From contig NZ_SRRO01000001.1 in NCBI RefSeq assembly GCF_004785795.1, positions 4,836,001 to 4,900,000 of the forward strand: DNA of 64,000 bases, read 5' to 3'. The position numbers were made by a program, and so were the translations under genes. This DNA comes from Nocardioides eburneiflavus (lineage in GTDB: Bacteria; Actinomycetota; Actinomycetes; Propionibacteriales; Nocardioidaceae). How positions within the stretch are numbered: the first letter of the stretch is position 1; each line of letters starts with the position of its first letter. Positions 17,686-26,143 of this stretch are shown here, piece by piece. The notes beneath the pieces were generated by a model. That model worked only from the letters and a program-made list of their open reading frames with translations. It was not told the origin of the DNA and ran no database searches.

Positions 17686-19263
17686 ATGTCGATCGACCTG
17701 GTGCTCATGCTGTCGGCGGCCGCGGCCGGGGGCCTGCTGGCCCATGCCGTACGCCTGCCTCCCATGGTCGGCTTCCTGCTCGCGGGCTTCGCGCTCGCCG
17801 GGCTGGGCGTGGAAGGCACTCCCGCGCTGGAGGCGCTTGCGGACCTCGGCGTGGTGCTGCTCCTGTTCGCGATCGGACTGAAGTTCGACATCCGTGTGCT
17901 GGTACGTCGCGAGGTGCTCGGCGTCAGCCTGGCGCACGCCCTCATGAGCATCGTGCTGGTGCTGACGCTGCTCACGGTCGCTGGAGCCGTCGGGGTGGGG
18001 CTGCTCGCCGACGTCGGGGGCGCCGACCTGGTGCTGGTGGCGCTCGCCCTCTCGTTCTCCAGCACGGTGGTCGCGGTCAAGGTCCTCGAGGAGCAGAACG
18101 CCACGCGATCGCTCCCGGGACGCACCACCATCGGGATCCTCGTCGTGCAGGACCTGGTGGCCGTGGCCGTGCTGGCGGTCGTCGAGGGCGAGGGACCCCG
18201 TTGGTGGGCGCCCCTGCTCCTGGTCCTGGTGCCTGCCTCGTGGCCGGTGCGCCGGATGCTCGCCCGGCTCGACCACGGCGAGCTGCTCACGCTCGTCGGC
18301 GTCGCCCTCGCGCTGGTCCCGGGCTACGCCCTGTTCGACGCCGCCGGGTTGAAGGGGGACCTCGGAGCCCTGGCGATCGGCGTCCTGCTCGCGCCCTCAC
18401 CGCGGGCGGAGGAGGTGGCCAAGTCCGTCTTCTCCGTCAAGGAGCTGCTCCTCGTCGCCTTCTTCCTGTCGGTCGGACTGCATGGCGCGCCCGACGTGTC
18501 CGGCATCGCGCTGGCCGTGGCGCTCGTGGCGCTGGTGCCGGTGAAGGCCGCCCTCTTCGCGCTGCTGCTGGGGGCGTGCGGCTTCCGCGTACGGACGGCC
18601 AGCCGCGCTGCGGTCTCGCTCGCGAGCTTCTCGGAGTTCGCCCTCATCGTCGTGGTGGCGGCAGCCGCCGCCGGCGCCGTGGACCCCGAGTGGCTGGTCG
18701 TGGTCTCGACGGCCGTCGCGCTGAGCTTCGTCGTTGCGTCGGTGACGAGTGCCGTCGTCGATCCCGTGTCGTCCGCGGCGTCGCGGCGCGTGCCTGACCC
18801 CCGTGGCCTGCATCCCGAGGAACGACCTGTCGACCTCCGGCGCGCCGATGCCCTGGTGCTCGGGATGGGCCGGTTGGGGCGGGCTGCCAGCAGCAGGCTG
18901 ATCGAGGGATACGGGCTGCGCGTCACCGGCGTCGACTCCGACGCCGCGCGGGCCGGAGACCTGACGGCCGAGGGGCTCCACGTGGTCGAGGGCGACGCCA
19001 CGGACCCCCTCTTCTGGGCCCGGGTCCGGGACGAGGGCACCGTGCGACTGGTCCTCCTGGCGATGCCCTTCCACGGCAGCAACCTCGCCGCGCTCGAGGA
19101 GCTGCAGCGCAGCGGGTTCGGGGGCTCGGTCACCGCCGTGACGCGCTACGACGAGGAGGTCGCGCAGCTCGTGGAGCGGGCGGCGGTCGTCGGGCTGTAC
19201 GACGCAGCGGGCGCCGAGCTGGCCGACCGCGCGGTGCGCACGGCCGACCCCGGCGTCAGCTGA
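17686..19263 (+). CDS. CPA2-family cation/proton antiporter with RCK (TrkA-N) domain
   Basis: 525 residues. About 12 transmembrane helices (residues 1-350) carry CPA2 hallmarks: DLGVVLLLFAIGL, SFSSTVVAVKVLEE and GILVVQDLVAVAVL (acidic QD pair in TM5). A cytosolic Rossmann-type TrkA-N domain follows, with GMGRLG, VTGVDSD and VVEGDATDPLFW. It resembles KefB/YbaL-type K+/H+ antiporters regulated by nucleotide binding; ion choice is inference. A TAGGGT -10 box at 17653-17658 and GGGAGGTGGG before the ATG give a short leader. The 3' end overlaps the convergent DsbA-like gene by 8 bases. Confidence 0.88.
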   Translation: MSIDLVLMLSAAAAGGLLAHAVRLPPMVGFLLAGFALAGLGVEGTPALEALADLGVVLLLFAIGLKFDIRVLVRREVLGVSLAHALMSIVLVLTLLTVAGAVGVGLLADVGGADLVLVALALSFSSTVVAVKVLEEQNATRSLPGRTTIGILVVQDLVAVAVLAVVEGEGPRWWAPLLLVLVPASWPVRRMLARLDHGELLTLVGVALALVPGYALFDAAGLKGDLGALAIGVLLAPSPRAEEVAKSVFSVKELLLVAFFLSVGLHGAPDVSGIALAVALVALVPVKAALFALLLGACGFRVRTASRAAVSLASFSEFALIVVVAAAAAGAVDPEWLVVVSTAVALSFVVASVTSAVVDPVSSAASRRVPDPRGLHPEERPVDLRRADALVLGMGRLGRAASSRLIEGYGLRVTGVDSDAARAGDLTAEGLHVVEGDATDPLFWARVRDEGTVRLVLLAMPFHGSNLAALEELQRSGFGGSVTAVTRYDEEVAQLVERAAVVGLYDAAGAELADRAVRTADPGVS

Positions 19264-19855
19264 AGTCGAGGTCGCCGGTCCGCGAGCGCTTCAGCTCGTA
19301 GAAGTAAGGGAACTTCGCGACCGCGACGGCGCCGTCCCACAGCTCGCCGGCCTCCTCGCCGCGGGGGATCTTCGACAGCACCGGGCCGAAGAACGCCGAC
19401 CCGTTGATGTGGATGGTGGGCGTGCCGACGTCGTCGCCGACCGGGTCCATGCCCTCGTGGTGGCTCTTGGCGACGGCGTCGTCGAGCGACGCGTCGTCCC
19501 AGGCCTCGATCAGGTCGGCCGGCAGGCCCACGTCGGCCAGCGACGCCGCGGCGGTCTCCATCGACAGCTCCTCGCCGTTGTTGTGGCGGCGCGTGCCGAT
19601 CGCGGTGTACCAGTCGCCGAGGGTCCTGTTGTCGTACTGCTCGGCGATGCTGATCGCCACCCGGACCGGCTTCTCGGTGCCCTGGAGCATCTCGCGGTAC
19701 CCGGCCGGGATGTCCTTGTCCTTGTTGAGGTGGGCCAGCGACATGACGTGCCACTGCACCTCGATGTCGCGGACCTGCTCGACCTCACGGATCCAGCGCG
19801 AGGTGATCCAGGCGAACGGGCAGAGCGGGTCGAACCAGAGGTCAGCGGTAGCCAT
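19256..19855 (-). CDS. DsbA-family reductase, mycothiol-dependent (Rv2466c-like)
   Basis: 199 residues of thioredoxin/DsbA fold with inserted helical domain. The start ADLWFDPLCPFAWITSRW and SKIPRGEEAGELWDG match the family of the mycothiol-dependent oxidoreductase Rv2466c. The active site here reads C12-P-F-A, with no second Cys, implying a monothiol mechanism using an external thiol; the M. tuberculosis protein, as I recall it, has CPWC. No signal peptide, so cytosolic. ATG 19855 is chosen because the fold starts at once; a longer frame to 19912 overlaps the pepN promoter. Confidence 0.78.
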   Translation of the reverse strand: MATADLWFDPLCPFAWITSRWIREVEQVRDIEVQWHVMSLAHLNKDKDIPAGYREMLQGTEKPVRVAISIAEQYDNRTLGDWYTAIGTRRHNNGEELSMETAAASLADVGLPADLIEAWDDASLDDAVAKSHHEGMDPVGDDVGTPTIHINGSAFFGPVLSKIPRGEEAGELWDGAVAVAKFPYFYELKRSRTGDLDFS

Positions 19856-19935
19856 GTCCACCACAATCCCTCGCCTCGGCCACGTATTCCCCACCGGTGT
19901 GGGCCGGGCCACAGCCCCGGTGGCAGGATGCCCGC

Positions 19936-22488
19936 ATGCCTGGAACCAACCTCACCCGGGACGAGGCCGCCACCCGCGCCGCTCTCCTGGACGTCTCGGC
20001 GTACACCGTCGACCTGGACCTGACGTCAGCCACCCGCCCCGACGAGGCCACCTTCGTCTCCACCACCACGCTCGAGTTCGCCTGCCGTGAGCCCGGCGCC
20101 AGCACCTTCGCCGACCTGGTCGCCCCGACCGTCCGCGAGATCACCCTCAACGGTCGCAGCCTCGACCCGGCCACGGCGTACGCCGACAGCCGCATCGCGC
20201 TCGACGACCTCGAGGCGACCAACACGCTCGTCGTCACCGCCGACTGCGCCTACTCCAACACCGGCGAGGGCCTGCACCGCTTCGTCGACCCCGCCGACGA
20301 CAAGGTCTACCTCTACAGCCAGTTCGAGGTTCCCGACGCCCGCCGGGTCTTCACCACCTTCGAGCAGCCCGACCTCAAGGCCGTCTTCACCTTCAACGTC
20401 ACCGCGCCGTCGCACTGGGTCGTGGTCTCCAACGCCGCGACGCCCGAGCCGACCGAGTCGGGTGACGGTGCGTCGGTCTGGCGATTCCCCACCACCAAGC
20501 GGATGTCGACCTACATCACCGCCATCGTCGCCGGCGAGTACCACGGCGAGTTCGACACCTACGAGGGCAAGTTCGGCACGATCCCACTCGGCCACTACTG
20601 CCGCCAGTCGCTCAAGGAGCACATGGACACGGCCGAGCTGGTCAAGCTCACCAAGCAGAGCTTCGCGTGGTTCGAGGAGCAGTTCGACTACCCCTACCCG
20701 TTCGGCAAGTACGACCAGCTCTACGTGCCTGAGTACAACGCCGGCGCGATGGAGAACGCCGGCTGCGTGACCCTGCGCGACGAGTACCTCCCCCGCAGCC
20801 GCCAGCCGCGCTCGTTCTTCGAGTTCCGCGCCTCGGTGATCACCCACGAGATGGCCCACATGTGGTTCGGCGACCTCGTGACCATGAAGTGGTGGGACGA
20901 CCTCTGGCTCAACGAGTCGTTCGCCGAGTGGGCCTGCTACTGGTGCGAGGCCAACGCCACCGAGTTCGACGATGCGTGGACCGGATTCGCCAACGCCCGC
21001 AAGCAGACCGGCTACCGCGCCGACCAGCTGCCCTCGACGCACCCGATCGCGGCCGACAACGTCGACCTGCACGCCGTCGAGGTCAACTTCGACATGATCA
21101 CCTACGCCAAGGGCGCCTCGGTGCTCAAGCAGCTCGTCGCGTGGGTGGGCATCGAGCCGTTCCTCGAGGGTCTGCGCGCCTACTTCAAGGAGTGGGAGTA
21201 CGGCAACCCTGAGTTCAAGGACCTGCTCGTCACGCTCGAGAAGGCGTCGGGCCGCGAGCTCCAGGGCTGGGCCCAGGAGTGGCTCCAGACGGCCGGCGTC
21301 AACACGCTCGCGCCGGCATTCGAGCTCGACGGCGAGGGAGCGTACGCGTCGTTCTCCGTCGAGCAGACCGCCCACGAGGACTGGCCGACGCTGCGTCGCC
21401 ACCGCCTCGGCATCGGCCTCTACGACGAGGTGGACGGTCGCCTGGTGCGACGCGACTACCTCGAGATCGACGTCGAGGGCGCCAGCACCGAGGTGCCCGA
21501 GCTGGTGGGCGTCGAGCAGCCCGCGCTGCTGCTGCTCAACGACGAGGACCACGCCTACGCCAAGATCCGCCTCGACGAGCGCTCGATGGCGACCGCGATC
21601 TCCGCCCTGTCGACCTTCGCCGACTCGCTGCCGCGCGCGCTGGTGTGGGGTGCCGCGTGGGACATGACCCGCGACGGCGAGATGCGTACGCGCGACTGGG
21701 CCGACCTGGTGCTCGCCAACATCGGCGCCGAGACCGACGCGTGGGCCGTGACGCGGATCCCGTCGTCCACTGCACTGGCGATCAGCTTCTACTCCGACCC
21801 CGCCCACCGTGCGGAGCTGAAGGCACGCTGGGAGACGGGCCTGCGCGAGCTGCTGCTCGCCGCCGAGCCCGGCAGCGACCACCAGCTCACCTTCGCGCGG
21901 TCCTACGCCGGCGCCGCGCACAGCGACAGCGCGCTCGACGACCTCATCGGACTGCTCGACGGGTCGTTCACCGTCGAGGGGCTGGCGATCGACCAGGACA
22001 TGCGCTGGGCGCTCATCACCGCGCTCGCCAAGCAGGGTCGCTTCGGCGACGCCGAGATCGACGCCGAGCTCGAGGTCGACAGGACGATCTCGGGCCAGGA
22101 GCAGGCGGCCGCCGCCCGCGCCGCCCAGCCGACCGCCGAGGCCAAGGCCGCCGCCTGGGCCGCGCTCGTCGACCCGGCCACCCCCAACGAGACCTCGCGC
22201 GAGATCGCGTTCTCGATCTTCCGCTTCGGCCAGGAGGACGTCCTCGGGCCCTACCTCGAGAAGTTCCTGACCGCCTCGGAGACGCTCGTCGACACCCTGG
22301 GCTTCCACAAGGCCTCGACGATCCTCGAGTACGGCTTCCCGAGGCCGCTCGGCTCGGAGGCCACGCTCGCCCGCCTCGACGAGTGGCTCGCCGGCACCAC
22401 TGCCCCCAAGCAGGCGCAGCGCTACGTCGGGGAGGCGCGCGCCGAGATCGCCCGCGCGCTCGCCGCCCAGCGGTACGACGCCCGCTGA
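19936..22488 (+). CDS. pepN: Aminopeptidase N, M1 family
   Basis: Zinc aminopeptidase that removes N-terminal residues from peptides; 850 residues, cytoplasmic (no signal peptide). GAMEN exopeptidase motif at 270-274, HEMAH zinc site at 304-308 with the downstream Glu in NESFAEW. A long C-terminal helical ERAP1-like domain follows. The ATG at 19936 is preceded by CAGGAT 6 bases upstream, a possible leaderless arrangement. Longer frames begin within the promoter. It ends just before the four-copy palindromic repeat. Confidence 0.95.
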   Translation: MPGTNLTRDEAATRAALLDVSAYTVDLDLTSATRPDEATFVSTTTLEFACREPGASTFADLVAPTVREITLNGRSLDPATAYADSRIALDDLEATNTLVVTADCAYSNTGEGLHRFVDPADDKVYLYSQFEVPDARRVFTTFEQPDLKAVFTFNVTAPSHWVVVSNAATPEPTESGDGASVWRFPTTKRMSTYITAIVAGEYHGEFDTYEGKFGTIPLGHYCRQSLKEHMDTAELVKLTKQSFAWFEEQFDYPYPFGKYDQLYVPEYNAGAMENAGCVTLRDEYLPRSRQPRSFFEFRASVITHEMAHMWFGDLVTMKWWDDLWLNESFAEWACYWCEANATEFDDAWTGFANARKQTGYRADQLPSTHPIAADNVDLHAVEVNFDMITYAKGASVLKQLVAWVGIEPFLEGLRAYFKEWEYGNPEFKDLLVTLEKASGRELQGWAQEWLQTAGVNTLAPAFELDGEGAYASFSVEQTAHEDWPTLRRHRLGIGLYDEVDGRLVRRDYLEIDVEGASTEVPELVGVEQPALLLLNDEDHAYAKIRLDERSMATAISALSTFADSLPRALVWGAAWDMTRDGEMRTRDWADLVLANIGAETDAWAVTRIPSSTALAISFYSDPAHRAELKARWETGLRELLLAAEPGSDHQLTFARSYAGAAHSDSALDDLIGLLDGSFTVEGLAIDQDMRWALITALAKQGRFGDAEIDAELEVDRTISGQEQAAAARAAQPTAEAKAAAWAALVDPATPNETSREIAFSIFRFGQEDVLGPYLEKFLTASETLVDTLGFHKASTILEYGFPRPLGSEATLARLDEWLAGTTAPKQAQRYVGEARAEIARALAAQRYDAR

Positions 22489-22493
22489 CATGC

Positions 22494-22602
22494 GAGTCGG
22501 CGCGTCCTGACGCGCGTACGACGCCGAGTCGGCGCATCCTGACCGCTTGGAGGTCAGGGTGCGCCGACTCGCGGCAACTTCGGCGTCAGGATGCGCCGAG
22601 TC
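22494..22602. repeat. Four copies of an 18-bp motif, two direct and two inverted
   Basis: Copies of GAGTCGGCGCATCCTGAC (0-2 mismatches each) at 22494-22511 and 22526-22543 on plus, and at 22553-22570 and 22585-22602 on minus. The inner pair folds into a hairpin of about 20 bp and the outer pair can pair around it. The block fills the whole gap between convergent pepN and the DUF5130 gene. It may act as a bidirectional terminator or be a small interspersed repeat family. Confidence 0.85.
22525..22571. terminator. Long hairpin, likely bidirectional terminator
   Basis: CGAGTCGGCGCATCCTGACC pairs with its downstream complement at 19 of 20 positions plus one wobble, around a 7-base loop (GCTTGGA). 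It lies between convergent stops (22488 and 22606). No T-tract follows on either strand. Confidence 0.6.
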
Positions 22603-22605
22603 GGC

Positions 22606-23040
22606 TCAGGCGTGGAGCGTGTTCTGCGGGCGCGCGTGCTCGGCGAGCATCGCGATGCCGCGCTGGAGCCCCGCGGCGAGGTTGCCGGCAGCGAACTCCG
22701 ACGACATCGCCAGCACCGCCAGCTCGACCTCGGCGTCGGTCAGGTGCCGGCGCACGTCGCCACCGGTGACGACCTCGACGACACGCCGGCGCGGGTCGAC
22801 GAGCACCAGCACGCTGCGCGCGGGGGCCACGAGCCGGTTGTGCAGCCGGGTCGCCCAGGCGCGGGTGTCGTCACCCTCCGCCGGCCCGACGTAGACCGAG
22901 AACTCGAAGCGGCAGGACTGCTCGGCGAGACGGATGGCCTTGTCGAGGGCAAGACGGTCGGTCTCGCTCAGCTCACCAGCTGCCACTGGCTCCACCCGCC
23001 CGGGAGTCCGCGCCGTCGGGGGCGGGGAGCTCGGCGACAC
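22606..23040 (-). CDS. DUF5130 (TPM-like) family protein
   Basis: Up to 144 residues. The body (ALDKAIRLAEQSCRFEFSVYVG, VLVLVDPRRRVVEVVTGGDV, RRHLTDAEVELAVLAM) matches DUF5130, a small actinobacterial family with the TPM-like alpha/beta fold. No signal peptide or membrane helix is seen. Function unknown. The start is uncertain: GTG 23040 overlaps the upstream gene by 68 bases, while GTG 22995 and GTG 22986 give more family-like lengths. It is co-directional with the small membrane gene before it. Confidence 0.72.
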   Translation of the reverse strand: MSPSSPPPTARTPGRVEPVAAGELSETDRLALDKAIRLAEQSCRFEFSVYVGPAEGDDTRAWATRLHNRLVAPARSVLVLVDPRRRVVEVVTGGDVRRHLTDAEVELAVLAMSSEFAAGNLAAGLQRGIAMLAEHARPQNTLHA

Positions 23041-23362
23041 CCTGGCGGGGGCCGCCGATCCACTGGGCCTCGCCGGCGGAGTGGTCGGGGAGCAGCTTGT
23101 CGCCGCGGATCATGGCCGGCAGGTAGACCGCGACGGCGATGAGCACGACCAGCAGCAGTGGCGCACCGAGGAAGAGGCCGAGGGTGTGCAGGGCGTCGAG
23201 GCCCTGGTGCTCGGTCTGCTCGCCCCACCCCGCCGGCACGTCGGCGCTGGCCGGCGCGGACAGCAGGGCCAGCGCAGGGGCACCGGTCAGGACGACGGCG
23301 CGTCCGGCCCAGCGGGCGTACGCGCTGCGGGACGGGCGGGAAGGGCTGACGTGCGTGGTCAC
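22973..23362 (-). CDS. Small secreted or membrane protein, unknown
   Basis: 129 residues. A basic N-terminus and hydrophobic stretch (AVVLTGAPALALLSAPASA) end in a plausible signal-peptidase site ASA-DVPAGW, followed by one membrane segment (LGLFLGAPLLLVVLIAVAVYLP) and a polar tail. Not recognised. GTG 23362 is preceded by TAGCCT at 7 bases, a leaderless layout. It is divergent from the MscS gene with only 30 bases between start codons. The 3' end overlaps the DUF5130 gene, suggesting a unit. Confidence 0.65.
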   Translation of the reverse strand: MTTHVSPSRPSRSAYARWAGRAVVLTGAPALALLSAPASADVPAGWGEQTEHQGLDALHTLGLFLGAPLLLVVLIAVAVYLPAMIRGDKLLPDHSAGEAQWIGGPRQGVAELPAPDGADSRAGGASGSW

Positions 23363-23392
23363 GGCTACAAGGCTATCGCCATACTGGCGGGC

Positions 23393-24529
23393 ATGCCTCA
23401 CCCCCTCGCCACCCCGATCATCAACGTGACCGAGGTCTCCGGGAGCGAGACCGCCACCCCCAACCTGATGTCCACGTGCGGGCCGGACGAGAACATCTGC
23501 GGCTGGGTCTACGACTGGACCGGCAACCAGCAGCTGGCCAACGTCGCGGACTGGGTCGTCGGCAAGCCGTCGGCCCTCGTGGGACTGATCCTCATCGGAC
23601 TCGTGGTCCGGTGGCTGCTCCACCGGCTGATCGACCGCATCGTCATGAAGGCCGAGCACGGCGTGCTGCCCGACCGGGTCAGCCGCGCCATCTCAGGCGG
23701 CCGGATGGGAGCCGCGCTCAACCTCCGCGAGGACCCGGGCTACACCCGCCGCGTCCAGCGCGCGGCGACCATGGGATCGCTCCTCAAGAGCATCGTCACC
23801 GGCATCGTGCTGGTCGTCATCGCGCTCATGTTCATCGCGGAGCTCGGCTACGACATCGCCCCGCTGATCGCCAGCGCCGGCATCATCGGCGTCGCCATCG
23901 GGTTCGGCTCGCAGGCGCTGGTCAAGGACTTCCTGTCCGGCATCTTCATGATCTTCGAGGACCAGTACGGCGTGGGCGACGAGGTCGACCTCGGCGAGGC
24001 CGTCGGCACCGTGGAGGCGGTCAGCCTGCGCGTCACCCGGCTGCGTGACGTCAATGGCACCGTCTGGTACGTCCGCAACGGCGAGATCCTGCGGGTCGGC
24101 AACATGAGCCAGAACTGGGCGCGCACCGTGCTCGACGTCAACGTGGGCTACGGCGAGGACCTCGCGCGCGTACGCGCGGTGCTGGCCGACGTCGCCCACG
24201 ACCTGTGGGAGGACGACGACTTCAAGGGCCGCATCATCGAGGAGCCGTCCGTGTGGGGCGTGCAGGACCTCGGTCCGGATTCGGTGGTCGTGCGGGTGGC
24301 GCTCAAGACGGCGCCGCTGGAGCAGTGGGCGGTCGCCCGCGAGATGCGCCAGCGGATCAAGTACCGCTTCGACCACGAGGGCATCGAGATCCCCTTCGCG
24401 CAGCGCGTGCTGTGGATGCGCGACGGCGACCCGCGGGAGCCCGACGGCGACGCCGCGGACTCCCCTGCCGACCCGCCTGCCGACGCTCCTCCCGCGGAAG
24501 GTCCGTCCCGCGCCGAGGGACCCGCCTGA
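23393..24529 (+). CDS. Small-conductance mechanosensitive channel (MscS family)
   Basis: 378 residues. An external/periplasmic N-terminal part, then a membrane helix (ALVGLILIGLVVRWLLHRLI) and a second region leading into the pore-lining helix (PLIASAGIIGVAIGFGSQALVKDFLSG), the MscS TM3 signature. The cytosolic beta domain begins DQYGVGDEVDLGEAVGTVE. A Pro/Asp/Ala-rich disordered tail closes it. The role is release of solutes on hypo-osmotic shock. The ATG at 23393 is 7 bases after CATACT, again without a Shine-Dalgarno. Confidence 0.9.
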   Translation: MPHPLATPIINVTEVSGSETATPNLMSTCGPDENICGWVYDWTGNQQLANVADWVVGKPSALVGLILIGLVVRWLLHRLIDRIVMKAEHGVLPDRVSRAISGGRMGAALNLREDPGYTRRVQRAATMGSLLKSIVTGIVLVVIALMFIAELGYDIAPLIASAGIIGVAIGFGSQALVKDFLSGIFMIFEDQYGVGDEVDLGEAVGTVEAVSLRVTRLRDVNGTVWYVRNGEILRVGNMSQNWARTVLDVNVGYGEDLARVRAVLADVAHDLWEDDDFKGRIIEEPSVWGVQDLGPDSVVVRVALKTAPLEQWAVAREMRQRIKYRFDHEGIEIPFAQRVLWMRDGDPREPDGDAADSPADPPADAPPAEGPSRAEGPA

Positions 24530-24561
24530 GCGCGCGAACGGCCAGCGGACACAATGGCCGG

Positions 24562-24939
24562 GTGACGACCACGTTCTACGACGAGATCGGCGGCGAGGCG
24601 ACGATCCGCACGATCGTCCACCGCTTCTACGAGGGCGTGGCCGACGACGAGCTGCTGCGGCCGATGTACCCCGAGCAGGACCTCGGTCCCGCCGAGGAGC
24701 GCTTCACCCTGTTCCTCATGCAGTACTGGGGCGGCCCGACGACGTACGGCGACACGCGCGGGCACCCGCGGCTGCGGATGCGCCACGCCCCGTTCCGGGT
24801 CACGCCCGACGCCGCCCAGCGCTGGCTGGTGCACTTCCGGGCGGGCCTGGACGAGGCCGACCTCACCGAGGAGCAGGACGCGCGCTTCTGGGACTACGTG
24901 ACCCACGCGGCCCAGTTCATGGTCAACTCGATGGAGTAG
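24562..24939 (+). CDS. glbO: Truncated haemoglobin, group II (GlbO-like)
   Basis: 125-residue 2-over-2 globin. FYDEIGGEATIRTIVHRFYEGV, YWGGPTTYGDTRGHPRLRMRHAPF (with the proximal His in RMRHAPF) and a C-terminal FWDYVTHAA match group II trHbO. It binds O2 or NO at haem; in mycobacteria the role is oxygen chemistry and NO detoxification. GTG 24562 follows CACAAT at 6 bases. The 3' end overlaps the convergent thioesterase by 17 bases. Confidence 0.9.
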   Translation: MTTTFYDEIGGEATIRTIVHRFYEGVADDELLRPMYPEQDLGPAEERFTLFLMQYWGGPTTYGDTRGHPRLRMRHAPFRVTPDAAQRWLVHFRAGLDEADLTEEQDARFWDYVTHAAQFMVNSME

Positions 24940-25783
24940 CGGCCGCGACGATCTCGCGGAACCCGTCGGGGACCGGCGCCGGCCGGCCGGTGGCGCTGTC
25001 GATGCACACCCCCACGACACGGGCGCGGGCCAGGACCTCGTCGCCGTCGCGCACCACGGACTCGAAGACCACCGACGTGCTGCCGAGGTGGGAGACCCAC
25101 GTACGGCAGTCGTACGGCTCGGCGCGGAAGAGGATCGGACGCCGGTAGTCGACATCCGTCTGCGCGACGACGAGGTGGTAGCCCACGCCGAGCTCGCGGC
25201 CGGTGGACACCATCAGCTGGATCCGCGCCTCCTGGAAGTACTCGAAGTACTTCACGTTGTTGACGTGGCCGTAGACGTCGACGTCGCTGAACCGCACGTG
25301 GACCGGGTAGTGCCCGCCCGGCACGTCGACGACCTCGGGCGCCGGGCGCGGACGGGCGGGCTCGTCCGGCTCGAGGAGCCGCGACAGCGACTCGCGCTCC
25401 TCCTCGTGCAGCCGGCGCGGCCGCTCGGTGGCGAAGACGTAGGGCGTCAGCACCGTGCGCGCGCTGAGGAACACGGTGCGCTCCCCCGACTCGTCCTCCT
25501 CGAAGACCTCGTAGGCCATGGTGAAGCTCGCCGCGCGGATCTCGGTGACCCAGCACTCGATGGCCACCGGCTCGAAGCCGAAGGTCAGCGCGGACACGTA
25601 CGTCACCTCGTGCCGGACGACCACCACGCCCTCGGCGAGGTCCTCGGCCCTGCTGTCGGGGGCGTGGGTGCGGAACATGTCGACCCGCGCCTCCTGGAGG
25701 TAGTCGACGTAGGTGACGTTGTTGACGTGGCCCAGCAGGTCGAGGTCGGCCCACCTCAGCGGGCAGCGGTAAAGGTGGCGCAC
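24923..25783 (-). CDS. Acyl-CoA thioesterase with two 4HBT hotdog domains
   Basis: 286 residues with a duplicated hotdog fold. Each half begins with a YbgC/FadM-like motif: RWADLDLLGHVNNVTYVDYLQEAR and RFSDVDVYGHVNNVKYFEYFQEAR, each with the acid and His-Val-Asn-Asn of the active site. It likely hydrolyses acyl-CoA or acyl-ACP; chain length unknown. Duplication of this domain in one chain is common in actinobacteria. The start ATG 25783 is directly at the first domain. It is convergent with globin. Confidence 0.85.
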   Translation of the reverse strand: MRHLYRCPLRWADLDLLGHVNNVTYVDYLQEARVDMFRTHAPDSRAEDLAEGVVVVRHEVTYVSALTFGFEPVAIECWVTEIRAASFTMAYEVFEEDESGERTVFLSARTVLTPYVFATERPRRLHEEERESLSRLLEPDEPARPRPAPEVVDVPGGHYPVHVRFSDVDVYGHVNNVKYFEYFQEARIQLMVSTGRELGVGYHLVVAQTDVDYRRPILFRAEPYDCRTWVSHLGSTSVVFESVVRDGDEVLARARVVGVCIDSATGRPAPVPDGFREIVAAATPSS

Positions 25784-25818
25784 GCCCCGATCGTCGCAGA
25801 TGCGGCCGGGGTCGGCGA

Positions 25819-26001
25819 TCAGTGCGCGAAGTGCAGACGGCCGTAGTAGGCGGGGATCGACTCGTGGCGGGCCAGGCGGTCGCGACGTGTGCTGCGCACA
25901 CCGACGACGAGCGAGGCGGCCAGCAGGCCGACGACGGCCAGGGCGGCGATGCCGACGACGACGAGCAGGACGGTGACGGCGGTGGGATCGAGGAGCTGCA
26001 T
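25819..26001 (-). CDS. Small single-pass membrane protein
   Basis: 60 residues: one long hydrophobic helix (VTVLLVVVGIAALAVVGLLAASLVVGV) then a basic tail RSTRRDRLARHESIPAYYG. Unrecognised. It is divergent from the TetR gene, and tandem palindromes lie directly upstream of both, so it is the likely target of that regulator. A short protein under its own repressor is often an envelope or efflux accessory, but no function can be assigned. Confidence 0.6.
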   Translation of the reverse strand: MQLLDPTAVTVLLVVVGIAALAVVGLLAASLVVGVRSTRRDRLARHESIPAYYGRLHFAH

Positions 26002-26013
26002 GGCAATGCCTTT

Positions 26014-26042
26014 CTACAGATGTAGGTTCTACGTACGTAGAA
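26014..26042. promoter_or_regulatory. Tandem palindromes, probable TetR operator
   Basis: Two inverted repeats in tandem: CTACAGATGTAG (26014-26025) and the perfect 16-mer TTCTACGTACGTAGAA (26027-26042). They share the half-site TTCTAC. They lie between divergent genes, and the second overlaps the presumed -35 region of the TetR promoter (-10 TACCCT at 26046-26051). Autoregulation by the adjacent TetR protein is inference from position. Confidence 0.72.
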
Positions 26043-26143
26043 GACTACCCTCTCGTACCGAAGAGGCAAGGGGCCGCGGCATGGCGCGCGTCACCGTGAC
26101 CCGAGCGACATCCCGGCCCACCCGACCCCACCCCAGGAGTGCC

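Noticed and set aside
15945..18797. Plus-strand frame of about 950 codons over metG and the antiporter
   Set aside because: Spans two real genes on opposite strands, low-complexity Arg/Gly/Ala; an artefact of high GC.
20026..22491. Minus-strand frame of over 800 codons across pepN
   Set aside because: A GC-rich shadow of pepN; pepN has GAMEN and HExxH motifs and the correct codon bias.
22934..23392. Upstream extension of the MscS frame
   Set aside because: It overlaps two minus-strand genes and lacks family similarity; ATG 23393 starts the homologous region.
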